This document shows, piece after piece, positions 1 through 7,283 of a DNA stretch of 12,532 nt (positions are counted from its first letter, which is position 1; each line of letters opens with the position of its first letter). The stretch is from RGIG7213 sp045545665 (lineage in GTDB: Bacteria; Bacillota; Clostridia; Oscillospirales; CAG-272), in NCBI GenBank assembly GCA_045545665.1, contig JAZQBL010000015.1, positions 1-12,532 of the forward strand. Reading direction: 5' to 3'. The position numbers and the translations under genes are program-made. The notes under the pieces were generated by a model, which worked only from the letters and a program-made list of their open reading frames with translations, was not told the origin of the DNA and ran no database searches.

Positions 1-199
1 CGTATGATGTAGGGCGGGGGCTTGCTCCCGCCGTTTCGAAAAATCCGATGAATGATGAATCGACACCTCATCCACCGCTAACGCGGTCCCCCTTCTCCCG
101 CTGGAGAAGGCTGAATGTAAGGTTCGACGTCCCCGGCGACCCGTATGATGTAGGGCGGGGGCTTGCTCCCGCCGTTTCGAAAAAATCCGATGAATGATG
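1..199 (+). repeat. Composite hairpin repeat (module A - module B - module A)
   Basis: Module A occurs at 1-57 and again at 142-199. The copies differ only by one A in the poly-A run after the CCGTTTCG segment. Each contains a G+C-rich hairpin (in copy 1, GGCGGGGGC at 13-21 with GCTCCCGCC at 24-32). Between them lies module B (58-141), holding two further hairpins: ACCGC/GCGGT at 74-87 and CCTTCTCC/GGAGAAGG at 91-110. The A+B unit recurs inverted at 7339-7494. No ORF here has a credible start or protein signature. The unit resembles dispersed non-coding repeats of clostridial genomes; I cannot name the family. Confidence 0.8.
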
Positions 200-230
200 G
201 AAATATAGATAACGGAAACGGGCACGCTTT

Positions 231-289
231 AAATCACCGCATTGCGGTGATACGCCTCCCCCGCGGGGAGACGGGAGGAGGCGTAGATG
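231..289 (+). repeat. Repeat module C (double hairpin)
   Basis: This 59-base module starts with an 8-bp perfect hairpin, ATCACCGC/GCGGTGAT around a three-base ATT loop (232-250). It continues with a C-rich/G-rich segment (254-283) that can also fold on itself. Its inverted counterpart at 7576-7634 has the same length and differs at about one base by eye. That near identity over 7.3 kb, against the shuffled order of the other modules, points to recent dispersal or gene-conversion-like homogenisation. No coding potential is seen. The stretch 290-353 between this module and module D holds only a weak fold (around 318-333) and no gene. Confidence 0.8.
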
Positions 290-353
290 TTTTATGCAAC
301 ACGCACTTCTCACCGGGTCTTCCCTTGAAGGGGCAAATCGGTGCCCTATAACT

Positions 354-390
354 CTATCCGCCCGTTGCGGATAGAATATCACGCTGACGG
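354..390 (+). repeat. Repeat module D (CTATCCGC/GCGGATAG hairpin)
   Basis: An 8-bp perfect stem, CTATCCGC (354-361) with GCGGATAG (367-374), encloses a five-base loop. It is followed by a short tail matching the segments beside 7284-7327 and 7681-7715 in inverted orientation. The remaining 391-445 before mutL shows no convincing sigma-A promoter and only a weak purine-rich stretch before the mutL ATG. The mutL promoter may therefore lie inside or upstream of the repeat block. Confidence 0.7.
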
Positions 391-445
391 ATAATCGTAG
401 GGGTTAACGTCCGACATACAGTACAAAGGTTAAGAACGGATATTT

Positions 446-2419
446 ATGGGAATTATTAACGTACTTGATATAAGCGTTGCCAATCTTATCGCCGCAGGCG
501 AGGTTGTGGAACGTCCTGCCTCCGTTGTGAAGGAGCTTGTGGAAAACTCCATAGATGCAGGAGCAAAAAATATTACCGTCGAGATAAAAAACGGCGGTGT
601 CAGTCTTATAAGAGTCAGCGATGACGGCTGCGGTATGTCAAAAGAGGATCTGCCCGTGTGCGTTCTTCGCCATGCGACGAGCAAGATATCGGGCAAACAG
701 GATCTGAATATGATAAAAACTCTCGGCTTCCGCGGGGAAGCTCTTGCCGCTATTGCCTCCGTATCCAGACTGCGTATCATTACAAAGATGAAAAACGCAC
801 AGGGATACGTGCTTGAGAGTCTCGGCGGCAAAGTTGCCGGTATTTCCGAAACGGGCTGTGCCGACGGCACGACCGTGATCGTCGAGGAGCTGTTCGGAAA
901 CGTCCCCGCACGCCGTAAATTCCTCAAAAAGGACTCAACGGAGGGTGCGGCGGTCATGGCTGTGTGCGAAAAGGTCGCACTTTCAAACCCCGATATATCC
1001 GTTTCGTTCATATCCGACAACAATCTGCGTTTCAGGACCGTTGCCGACGGAAGCCTCAAAAATGCGATACACTCCGTATTCGGACGTGAATTTGCAAAAA
1101 ATATGATAAGCGTGGAGGGAAGCGCCGACGGAATAGACGTCGACGGCTTTATAGGCACGCCTCAGAACTGCCGTGTAAACAGAAATATGCAGATATTTTT
1201 CGTAAACGGCAGATACGTCAAAAACAAGAGCATACAGGCAGCCCTTGAGTCGGCGGTGACGTCCTACATTCCGCACGAAAAATTCCCGACAGCGGTGCTC
1301 AACGTAACCCTTCACCCGGGGTTTGTTGACGTAAACGTGCACCCTGCAAAGACGGAGATAAAATTTTCAAACGAAAAAGCCGTGTTTGATGCCGTATACT
1401 GCATTGTAAAAAATGCCGTTGACAAAAGCACGAAGCGTCCCACCCTTGAAATGGCGGACATTACAAAAGCGCCCGTAAGATTTACGCCCATCGAGGACGG
1501 CAAGGGCGAAAGCCTTAAAAAACGCCAGATATCGTTTGATGAAATAAAAAAAGAGATACCGCAGGAAAAGATCGCACCGAGTATCCCTTTTGAAACCACG
1601 ACCTCAAAAGAAGATACGGAAATAAAAACGCTTAGGAGCCCGTCTTTTTCATTTTCGGATATAAAAAGGGAAACACCCGAGCCTGTCATATCCCGACCCG
1701 TATATGAGATCAAAACAAAAGAGCCTTTCACCCCTCAGCCTATATATGAAATTAAAAAAGAACAGCCCATAAACGAAATAAAAGAAGGCCCCAAAGAAGA
1801 AATAAAGCAAACGGAAGAATATAAGCCGACTAAATTACCGGGACAGTACACCCTGCGCGGTGAAATATTCAATACGTATCTCATAGTTGAATGTGAAAAC
1901 GAAGCGTACATAATAGACAAGCACGCCGCACACGAAAGAATAATATTTGAAGAACTGAAGCCGTCAGTAGGCAAAAAAGCGGGATATTCGCAGATACTTA
2001 TGATACCGCTTGAAATACCGATATCCGATGAAGAAATGGCGGCGGCAGAAGAATACAAAGAGGAGATAACAGCCTCGGGCTTTTCCTATACGTGTACCGA
2101 CGGTATGGCGACGGTTACGGAAATACCGTCAAATCTTACCGAAGGTGCGGCGCTCGACTTGTTTATAACGGTTTTGTCATCTTTGGCGGAGGGAACGGGC
2201 AACGCAGCCCTTGCACGTGATACGGTATACGAAAAAGCGCTTTATCAGTCATCCTGCAAGGCGGCGATAAAAGCGGGAGAGCTTAATACGCAAGAGGAAT
2301 TAAAGGCGCTTGTTGACAGACTTATGGCGTGTCCTGAGATAACGCACTGTCCGCACGGCCGCCCCGTTGCGTTTATTATGACAAAATCAAGCGTTGAAAG
2401 AAGATTCGGACGAACATAA
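446..2419 (+). CDS. mutL: DNA mismatch repair protein MutL (endonuclease type)
   Basis: MutL couples mismatch recognition by MutS to strand removal. The 657-residue protein has the N-terminal GHKL ATPase: KELVENSIDAG with the catalytic Glu near 30 and Mg-binding Asn 34, DDGCGM near 59-64, and GFRGEAL near 94-100. A poorly conserved linker (about 340-455) follows. The C-terminal domain has the metal-dependent endonuclease motif DKHAAHERIIFE (491-502; K replaces the usual Q of DQHA), SCKAA near 603-607 and CPHGRP at 635-640. QILMIP (516-521) fits the MutL beta-clamp binding motif. Organisms with this MutL class usually lack MutH, so nicking is intrinsic. The start is the first ATG giving the conserved N-terminus; its ribosome-binding site is weak. 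The stop overlaps the next start (TAATG). No mutS is in the window. Confidence 0.97.
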   Translation: MGIINVLDISVANLIAAGEVVERPASVVKELVENSIDAGAKNITVEIKNGGVSLIRVSDDGCGMSKEDLPVCVLRHATSKISGKQDLNMIKTLGFRGEALAAIASVSRLRIITKMKNAQGYVLESLGGKVAGISETGCADGTTVIVEELFGNVPARRKFLKKDSTEGAAVMAVCEKVALSNPDISVSFISDNNLRFRTVADGSLKNAIHSVFGREFAKNMISVEGSADGIDVDGFIGTPQNCRVNRNMQIFFVNGRYVKNKSIQAALESAVTSYIPHEKFPTAVLNVTLHPGFVDVNVHPAKTEIKFSNEKAVFDAVYCIVKNAVDKSTKRPTLEMADITKAPVRFTPIEDGKGESLKKRQISFDEIKKEIPQEKIAPSIPFETTTSKEDTEIKTLRSPSFSFSDIKRETPEPVISRPVYEIKTKEPFTPQPIYEIKKEQPINEIKEGPKEEIKQTEEYKPTKLPGQYTLRGEIFNTYLIVECENEAYIIDKHAAHERIIFEELKPSVGKKAGYSQILMIPLEIPISDEEMAAAEEYKEEITASGFSYTCTDGMATVTEIPSNLTEGAALDLFITVLSSLAEGTGNAALARDTVYEKALYQSSCKAAIKAGELNTQEELKALVDRLMACPEITHCPHGRPVAFIMTKSSVERRFGRT

Positions 2420-3240
2420 TGAGCAATATGAAATTTTCAGGTAAAATAATAATATCCGACGTTGACGGAACGTACACAGGTTCTGCCGAGGGTATAAAAA
2501 GAAATAACGAAGCTATCGAATATTTTAAGAAAAACGGCGGACTGTTCACCTTTGCCTCGGGCAGAGGTCAGCTCGGAAGCATCGTTCCCGAGTATAAAAG
2601 CTTAGTAAACGCACCTCTTATACTTTGTAACGGAAGCTACGTGTATGATGAGGCAGTCGGAGAAAAGAAAAACGAAATATGCGTTGACAGCGAGTCTTCA
2701 TACAAGATCTTGGACTATGTATGTGAAAATTATCCGTCCGTTACGGTGTACGTCAGCTGTCAGAACGGTTATCTCAATTACTCAAAAGCGGAGCTTGGCA
2801 CACAAGACGGTGTAAAGAGCGTTGACGTTCACAAGAAAGAAAGCACGGGAAACTGGAACAAAATAATCCTTGAATGTCACGAAGACGGCGTCCTTGATAA
2901 AATAAGCCGATATATTGACGAAAATGCAAACGGCGTGTACGCAAAGACGTTTTCCTGCTCCGTTTTGCTTGAGCTTTTGTCGCCTTTGGCAACGAAGGGA
3001 AACCAGGTAAAATATCTTAAAACACTTCTGGGAAACGTCAAGACGTACTGCATCGGCGACTATGAAAACGACGAAAATATGCTGGCGAGTGCCGACGTTT
3101 CGGCAGCGCCCTGTTCGGGACTCAAAAAGATCGTCGATATGTGCGATCACGTCGTGTGTGCGAATACCGAGGGCGCTATAGCAGGCCTTGTTGAGCTGAT
3201 CGAAAAAGAAGTGCAAAACGAAATGAAGGACAAAAAATGA
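2419..3240 (+). CDS. HAD-superfamily (Cof/type IIB-like) phosphatase, copy 1
   Basis: This 273-residue protein has all four HAD motifs: DVDGT (14-18, nucleophile D14 and acid D16), FASGR with S47, Lys near 193 in ATKGNQ, and GDYENDENM (213-221). Members of this class dephosphorylate sugar phosphates, nucleotides or cofactors; the substrate cannot be read from sequence. The insertion between motifs II and III (about 75-190) is where a type C2B cap sits. There is no signal peptide, so it is cytoplasmic. The start overlaps the mutL stop as TAATG, implying translational coupling. An alternative in-frame ATG at 2428 would match the N-terminus of the downstream paralogue exactly and is equally plausible. 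Its stop overlaps the next ATG. Confidence 0.9.
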   Translation: MSNMKFSGKIIISDVDGTYTGSAEGIKRNNEAIEYFKKNGGLFTFASGRGQLGSIVPEYKSLVNAPLILCNGSYVYDEAVGEKKNEICVDSESSYKILDYVCENYPSVTVYVSCQNGYLNYSKAELGTQDGVKSVDVHKKESTGNWNKIILECHEDGVLDKISRYIDENANGVYAKTFSCSVLLELLSPLATKGNQVKYLKTLLGNVKTYCIGDYENDENMLASADVSAAPCSGLKKIVDMCDHVVCANTEGAIAGLVELIEKEVQNEMKDKK

Positions 3241-4046
3241 AATTTTCAGGAAAAATAATAATATCGGATATAGACGGAACGTACACGGGCTCCCCCGAGG
3301 GAATAAAAAGAAATAACGAGGCTATCGAGTATTTCAAAAACAACGGCGGACTTTTTACGTTCGCCTCGGGCAGAGTTGCTTATAATATCGGAACTATCGT
3401 GCCCGGATACGATAAGCTTATAAACGCACCGTCAATACTTTGTAACGGAAGCTACGTTTACGATATTTTTAAAAATGAAAGATATAACGAAATATGCATT
3501 GAGGGTGTCGAAGCAAAGGCTTTTCTTGAAAAGCTTAACGAAAAATTCCCCTCAGTCGGAATACGCATAAACCGCAAAGACGGATATCTTGCAGGCGCGG
3601 GTAACGATTACATATACCGTGAGCTTAAAAATTATTTCAACGAGGTCGTCGCAACGGATGTAAAGGATATGCCGACGGACGGCTGGAACAAAATAGTTTT
3701 TGCCGCAGAAGACGGCGAGATGCTTGAGGAAGTAAATAAATATATTGATGAAAATATGAGCGGTAAGTTCGAAAAGGCGTATTCCTGCCGCACGATGCTT
3801 GAGCTTTTAGCCCCCGGTGCCACAAAAGGCAATCAGGTAAAATACCTTAAAAGATTTTTGGGGAATGTCAAAACGTACTGCATCGGAGACTATGAAAACG
3901 ACGAAAATATGCTGGCGAATGCCGATATTGCCGCAGCTCCTTGTTCGGGACTTAAAAAGATCGTCGATATGTGCGATTACGTAGTGTGTGCGAATACGGA
4001 GGGCGCTATAGCAGGCCTTGTTGAGATGATCGAAAAAGAAGGCTGA
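3237..4046 (+). CDS. HAD-superfamily (Cof/type IIB-like) phosphatase, copy 2
   Basis: This is a tandem paralogue of the preceding gene, 269 residues, with DIDGT (11-15), FASGR (S44), Lys 197 in ATKGNQ, and GDYENDENM (217-225). The N-terminal ~45 and C-terminal ~75 residues are almost identical to copy 1 in protein and DNA. The central cap region (about 72-185) is strongly diverged and differs in length. This suggests duplication followed by cap divergence, or core homogenisation by gene conversion, and hence two related substrates; the substrate itself is unknown. The ATG overlaps the upstream stop (ATGA), so it is probably translated by reinitiation. No terminator with a clear T-run follows; the stem-loops at 4110-4233 may end the mutL operon. 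Confidence 0.9.
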   Translation: MKFSGKIIISDIDGTYTGSPEGIKRNNEAIEYFKNNGGLFTFASGRVAYNIGTIVPGYDKLINAPSILCNGSYVYDIFKNERYNEICIEGVEAKAFLEKLNEKFPSVGIRINRKDGYLAGAGNDYIYRELKNYFNEVVATDVKDMPTDGWNKIVFAAEDGEMLEEVNKYIDENMSGKFEKAYSCRTMLELLAPGATKGNQVKYLKRFLGNVKTYCIGDYENDENMLANADIAAAPCSGLKKIVDMCDYVVCANTEGAIAGLVEMIEKEG

Positions 4047-4060
4047 TATTTATTCGTACT

Positions 4061-4233
4061 TAAATCACCGCTTTGCGGATATATTGTTACGTGTTTTGTT
4101 TTGGCGGGGGATCATAGTGATAAATTCAAGAAAATTTCAGCACTATGATCAGTGTAAGATCCAATAATCTGTGTCCCTCGCCCACCCCCCCAAGTTGCGA
4201 AGCAACCGGGCGCGGGACACGCCGCTTTGCGGC
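4061..4233 (+). repeat. Structured intergenic element, four stem-loops before trkA
   Basis: The 231-bp gap between the second HAD gene and trkA is packed with inverted repeats. (1) CACCGC-TTT-GCGGAT near 4066-4080 is a decayed relative of the module C hairpin. (2) A perfect 10-bp repeat, GATCATAGTG (4110-4119) with CACTATGATC (4141-4150), carries an inner AAATT/AATTT stem. (3) GTGTCCC-t-CGCCC (4171-4183) pairs with GGGCG-c-GGGACAC (4208-4220), 12 bp with one mismatch, capped by GTTGC-GAA-GCAAC (4194-4206). (4) GCCGC-TTT-GCGGC lies at 4221-4233. The short stems and three-base loops match the style of the flanking repeat patches. It could be the trkAH 5' leader, a terminator lacking a T-tract, or simply another repeat copy. 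Confidence 0.6.
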
Positions 4234-4277
4234 AAAATCGAAATTTTTGAATTTCCAATAATATAAGGAGAATTTAA

Positions 4278-5636
4278 GTGAAGATAATTATTGCGGGAAC
4301 GGGAAAGGTCGGCGGAATACTTGCCCGACAGCTCGTGCTTGAAGATCACGAAGTAACGCTTATTGACAGCGACAGCAGCGTACTTGAATCAACCGTTGAA
4401 CAGTACGACGTTATGACAGTCTACGGAAACTGCGCCGTCAAGGACGTTTTGAAGGAAGCGGGAATCGAAGATGCCGACTTGCTTATAGCAACGACGGGAT
4501 CGGACGAAACGAACCTGCTTTGCTGTGTAACGGCTCACAGTATGAACGGGGAATTACATACGATAGCGAGAATAAGAAACCCCGAATACGGTCAGCAGCT
4601 TTACGATATGCGTGATATTTTCGCGCTTTCCATGCAGATAAATCCCGACAAGCAGGCGGCGACGGAGATCGAAAGACTTTTGAAATACCCGGGATTTCTG
4701 AAGCTCGACACGTTTGCCAAGGGCAGAGTCGAAATAGTCGAATTGAGAGTAGAGGAGGACAGCAACCTTTGCAACACCTCGCTTTTACAGCTCACGAATA
4801 AAGTTAAAACGAAAATACTCGTTTGTACCGTCCTGCGTGACGGAAACGTCATCACTCCCGACGGTAGCTTCATACTTCAAAGCGGTGACAGAATATTCGT
4901 AACAGCGCCGACAAATCAGCTTACACAGCTTTTGAAGAACCTCGGAATAATAACGAGAAAGATAAAGCACGTGCTCATCTGCGGCGGAAGCCGTATAAGC
5001 TATTATCTGTCGAAAAAGCTCGTTCAGTCGGGTATAGACGTCACGATAATTGAAAACGATATGGAAAAATGCCTGAGGCTTTCGTCGGACTTGCCCGAGG
5101 TCAACGTCGTAAACGGCGATGCAAGCTCAAGCTACAGGCTCGAAAGCGAAGGCATTGAAGGATGCGACGCACTCGTTGCCCTTACTGGGCTCGACGAGCT
5201 GAATATAATCATCTCCCTTTACGGCCACGCACACAAGGTGCCGAATATAGTCACAAAGCTCGATTATATCGACGACAACAGTATACTTGATTTTCTTCCG
5301 CAGAGCAGTGTCGTAACGCCGAAGGAATTGGGCTGTAATACTATCGTAAGATACGTACGCGCAATGCAGAACCAGACAGGGGCTGCCGCCGCCGTGCATT
5401 TCATCGCAGACGGAAAAGCCGAGGCAATAGAGTTCCGAATAGACAGAAACACACCGCATTGCTCAGAACCCCTTAAGAACCTCAAGCTCCGCCGAGGCGT
5501 GCTTATAGCTTGTATCACGAAAAGAGGAAAAACGGAAATACCCGACGGTAATTCTTCGTATGCTCCGGGCGATTCCGTCATCGTCGTGACAAATACAAGC
5601 AGTATAATACATAATTTCAGTGATATTTTTGAATAA
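4278..5636 (+). CDS. trkA: Trk K+ uptake system, cytoplasmic NAD(H)-binding subunit TrkA
   Basis: TrkA forms a cytoplasmic ring that binds nucleotides and gates the TrkH K+ pore. The 452 residues are close to the usual ~458 and form two tandem RCK units, each a Rossmann (TrkA-N) domain plus a TrkA-C domain. The first unit begins at residue 2 with a canonical GTGKVG glycine loop (7-12) and D30 at the end of beta-2. The second begins near 230 with GGSRIS (236-241), where the third glycine is replaced, suggesting weaker or altered nucleotide binding there. The start is GTG at 4278, supported by AAGGAG at 4265-4270 with a 7-nt spacer and by the conserved KIIIAGTGKVG start. The stop lies 17 nt before trkH, so the two are one operon. 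Confidence 0.95.
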   Translation: MKIIIAGTGKVGGILARQLVLEDHEVTLIDSDSSVLESTVEQYDVMTVYGNCAVKDVLKEAGIEDADLLIATTGSDETNLLCCVTAHSMNGELHTIARIRNPEYGQQLYDMRDIFALSMQINPDKQAATEIERLLKYPGFLKLDTFAKGRVEIVELRVEEDSNLCNTSLLQLTNKVKTKILVCTVLRDGNVITPDGSFILQSGDRIFVTAPTNQLTQLLKNLGIITRKIKHVLICGGSRISYYLSKKLVQSGIDVTIIENDMEKCLRLSSDLPEVNVVNGDASSSYRLESEGIEGCDALVALTGLDELNIIISLYGHAHKVPNIVTKLDYIDDNSILDFLPQSSVVTPKELGCNTIVRYVRAMQNQTGAAAAVHFIADGKAEAIEFRIDRNTPHCSEPLKNLKLRRGVLIACITKRGKTEIPDGNSSYAPGDSVIVVTNTSSIIHNFSDIFE

Positions 5637-5653
5637 CCGAGGAATTTTATCGT

Positions 5654-7093
5654 ATGAATTATAAGGTCGTAGGGCGTATCATATCGCAGATACTCGCCCT
5701 TGAAGCAGTCTTTATGCTTCCGTCCGTGTTTTTGTGCATCGCTGACGGAAACACAAAGACCTGCATTTCATTCTTGTTGACGATTTTGATAATAGCGGTC
5801 GTATCCGTACCGATGTACCTCGTTTGTAAAAACGCAAAAAACACGTTTTACGCAAAAGAGGGATTCGTAAGCGTCGGACTTTCGTGGATATTTATGAGCC
5901 TTGCAGGGGCGTTGCCGTTTTATTTTTCAGGCGAGATACCGTCGTTTATCAATTGCTTTTTTGAAATAGTGTCGGGATTTACGACAACGGGCGCAAGCGT
6001 GGTCGAAAACGTCGAGGTGCTTTCCCGAGGCGTTCTGTATTGGCGTTCCTTCAGCCATTGGCTGGGCGGAATGGGCGTGCTTGTCTTCTTGCTCGCAATA
6101 GCGCCGATGGGCGGAGCATCCGTTCACCTTCTGCGCGCGGAAAGCCCGGGGCCGAGTGTCGGAAAGCTCGTTCCTCAAATGAAAAAAACGGCAAAGATAC
6201 TGTATCTTTTGTATATCGCGCTGACGGTCGTGAACTTTATATTCCTCATCATAGGAAAAATGCCGGTATTTGATGCCGTTTGTACGGCATTCGGAACGGC
6301 AGGTACGGGCGGCTTCGGTACGAGAGCCGACAGCCTGGCATCGTTCAGTCCTTATATACAGGTCGTCTGTACGGTCTTTATGGTGCTTTTTGGGGTAAAT
6401 TTCAACTGCTTTTATCTGTTGCTTATCCGCAATTTCAAGGGAGCATTTAAAAATGCTGAGATCAGACTGTATTTTTTGGTTCTCATCGTATCGACAGCGC
6501 TCATCGCCGCAAATATCTCTTCTATGTACCCAACGCTCACAGAGACCGTCCGCCACAGCGCATTTCAAGTGGCAAGTATCATGACCACAACAGGATTTGC
6601 CACAACCGATTTTAATATGTGGCCGTCATTTTCAAAGACCATCCTTCTGTGTCTCATGATAATAGGTGCGTGCGCCGGAAGTACGGGCGGCGGTATAAAA
6701 TGCGCAAGAATTGTGCTTTTGTTCAAAACGTTTATCAGGGGCGTAAAGCAAACGCTCCATCCGCAAAGAATACAGCGTATCTGCACAAACGGACAGCCGG
6801 TCGATGAAAAGGTGATACAGTCAACGGCAGTCTATCTGTGCGTTTATGCGATCATATCCGTGTTGAGCTTTCTTGCAATTTCCATCGACGGATTTTCACT
6901 TGAAACAAATGTTTCTGCCGTTGCCGCTTGCTTCAATAACATAGGCCCCGGCTTTGATGCGGTCGGCCCCATGGTGAATTACGGAGGATATTCCGCATTT
7001 TCAAAGCTTGTGCTTATCGTCGATATGCTCGCAGGCAGACTTGAACTTTTCCCCATGCTCGTCCTTTTCTATCCGTCAACCTGGAAGAAATAA
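5654..7093 (+). CDS. trkH: Trk K+ uptake system, membrane pore subunit TrkH
   Basis: This is a K+-translocating membrane protein of the TrkH/KtrB/HKT superfamily, 479 residues (E. coli TrkH is 483). Four pore-loop filter segments are visible: TTTGAS (110-115), GTAGTGGFGT (214-223), TTTGFATTDF (311-320) and NNIGPG (428-433). The glycine-rich intramembrane gating loop GSTGGGIKC (342-350) and the conserved GRLELFP near the C-terminus (461-467) are present. Many hydrophobic spans fill the rest. The start is ATG at 5654 with GAGG at 5639-5642. It ends in the usual short tail, so it is intact. No regulatory motif is visible apart from co-transcription with trkA. Confidence 0.96.
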   Translation: MNYKVVGRIISQILALEAVFMLPSVFLCIADGNTKTCISFLLTILIIAVVSVPMYLVCKNAKNTFYAKEGFVSVGLSWIFMSLAGALPFYFSGEIPSFINCFFEIVSGFTTTGASVVENVEVLSRGVLYWRSFSHWLGGMGVLVFLLAIAPMGGASVHLLRAESPGPSVGKLVPQMKKTAKILYLLYIALTVVNFIFLIIGKMPVFDAVCTAFGTAGTGGFGTRADSLASFSPYIQVVCTVFMVLFGVNFNCFYLLLIRNFKGAFKNAEIRLYFLVLIVSTALIAANISSMYPTLTETVRHSAFQVASIMTTTGFATTDFNMWPSFSKTILLCLMIIGACAGSTGGGIKCARIVLLFKTFIRGVKQTLHPQRIQRICTNGQPVDEKVIQSTAVYLCVYAIISVLSFLAISIDGFSLETNVSAVAACFNNIGPGFDAVGPMVNYGGYSAFSKLVLIVDMLAGRLELFPMLVLFYPSTWKK

Positions 7094-7230
7094 GAAAAAT
7101 AAAAAAATCCGTTCTTATAGGTGTGATGTCCTTAACGGAGAATTTGAAATTTCATTTGATCCTTGTTAAAAACCGGCATTGCATTTGTATGACAAATACA
7201 CTTGGGGGAGCCCAAACCCACTATCAACAA
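7094..7230. other. Gene-free spacer after trkH with small hairpins
   Basis: No gene is supported here. Two small perfect hairpins are visible: ATTTGT-atg-ACAAAT (7183-7197) and TTGGG-ggag-CCCAA (7202-7215). The stretch is A+T-rich up to 7180 and ordinary otherwise. It is the first part of a ~700-bp gap between convergent trkH and rplA. Confidence 0.5.
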
Positions 7231-7268
7231 AAAAGAGAAGTTTCGTTTTAATTACGAGTCTTCTCTTT
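7231..7268 (+). terminator. Candidate terminator between convergent trkH and rplA operons
   Basis: AAAGAGAAG (7232-7240) pairs with CTTCTCTTT (7260-7268), a 9-bp stem with a short inner CGT/ACG pairing. On the plus strand it is followed by a T-rich but imperfect run (CTTTATG). On the minus strand the stem runs straight into a six-T stretch. It may stop trkAH transcription and also act as a backstop for leftward transcription. The A+T-rich stem makes it moderate evidence only. Confidence 0.45.
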
Positions 7269-7283
7269 CTTTATGTCTGTAAT

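Noticed and set aside
1..199. Possible CRISPR array from two near-identical ~57-base direct repeats
   Set aside because: There are only two direct copies, the repeats are too long, the spacer is itself a repeat module, and no cas genes are present.
68..382. Minus-strand 104-codon reading frame and the overlapping plus-strand 62-codon frame (163-351)
   Set aside because: Both are translations of the hairpin repeats. They have no ribosome-binding site and cross several repeat boundaries.
430..2058. Several long antisense frames over mutL (242, 119, 139 and 107 codons)
   Set aside because: They are shadows of mutL, whose frame has unambiguous MutL motifs throughout. None has its own ribosome-binding site or domain.
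4061..4277. c-di-AMP (ydaO-type) riboswitch before the K+ transporter genes
   Set aside because: These riboswitches often precede K+ uptake genes, but their conserved G-rich core segments are not seen here. The stretch looks like hairpin repeats instead.
5927..6568. 213-codon minus-strand frame over trkH
   Set aside because: It is a shadow of trkH, whose four filter motifs are intact in the plus frame.
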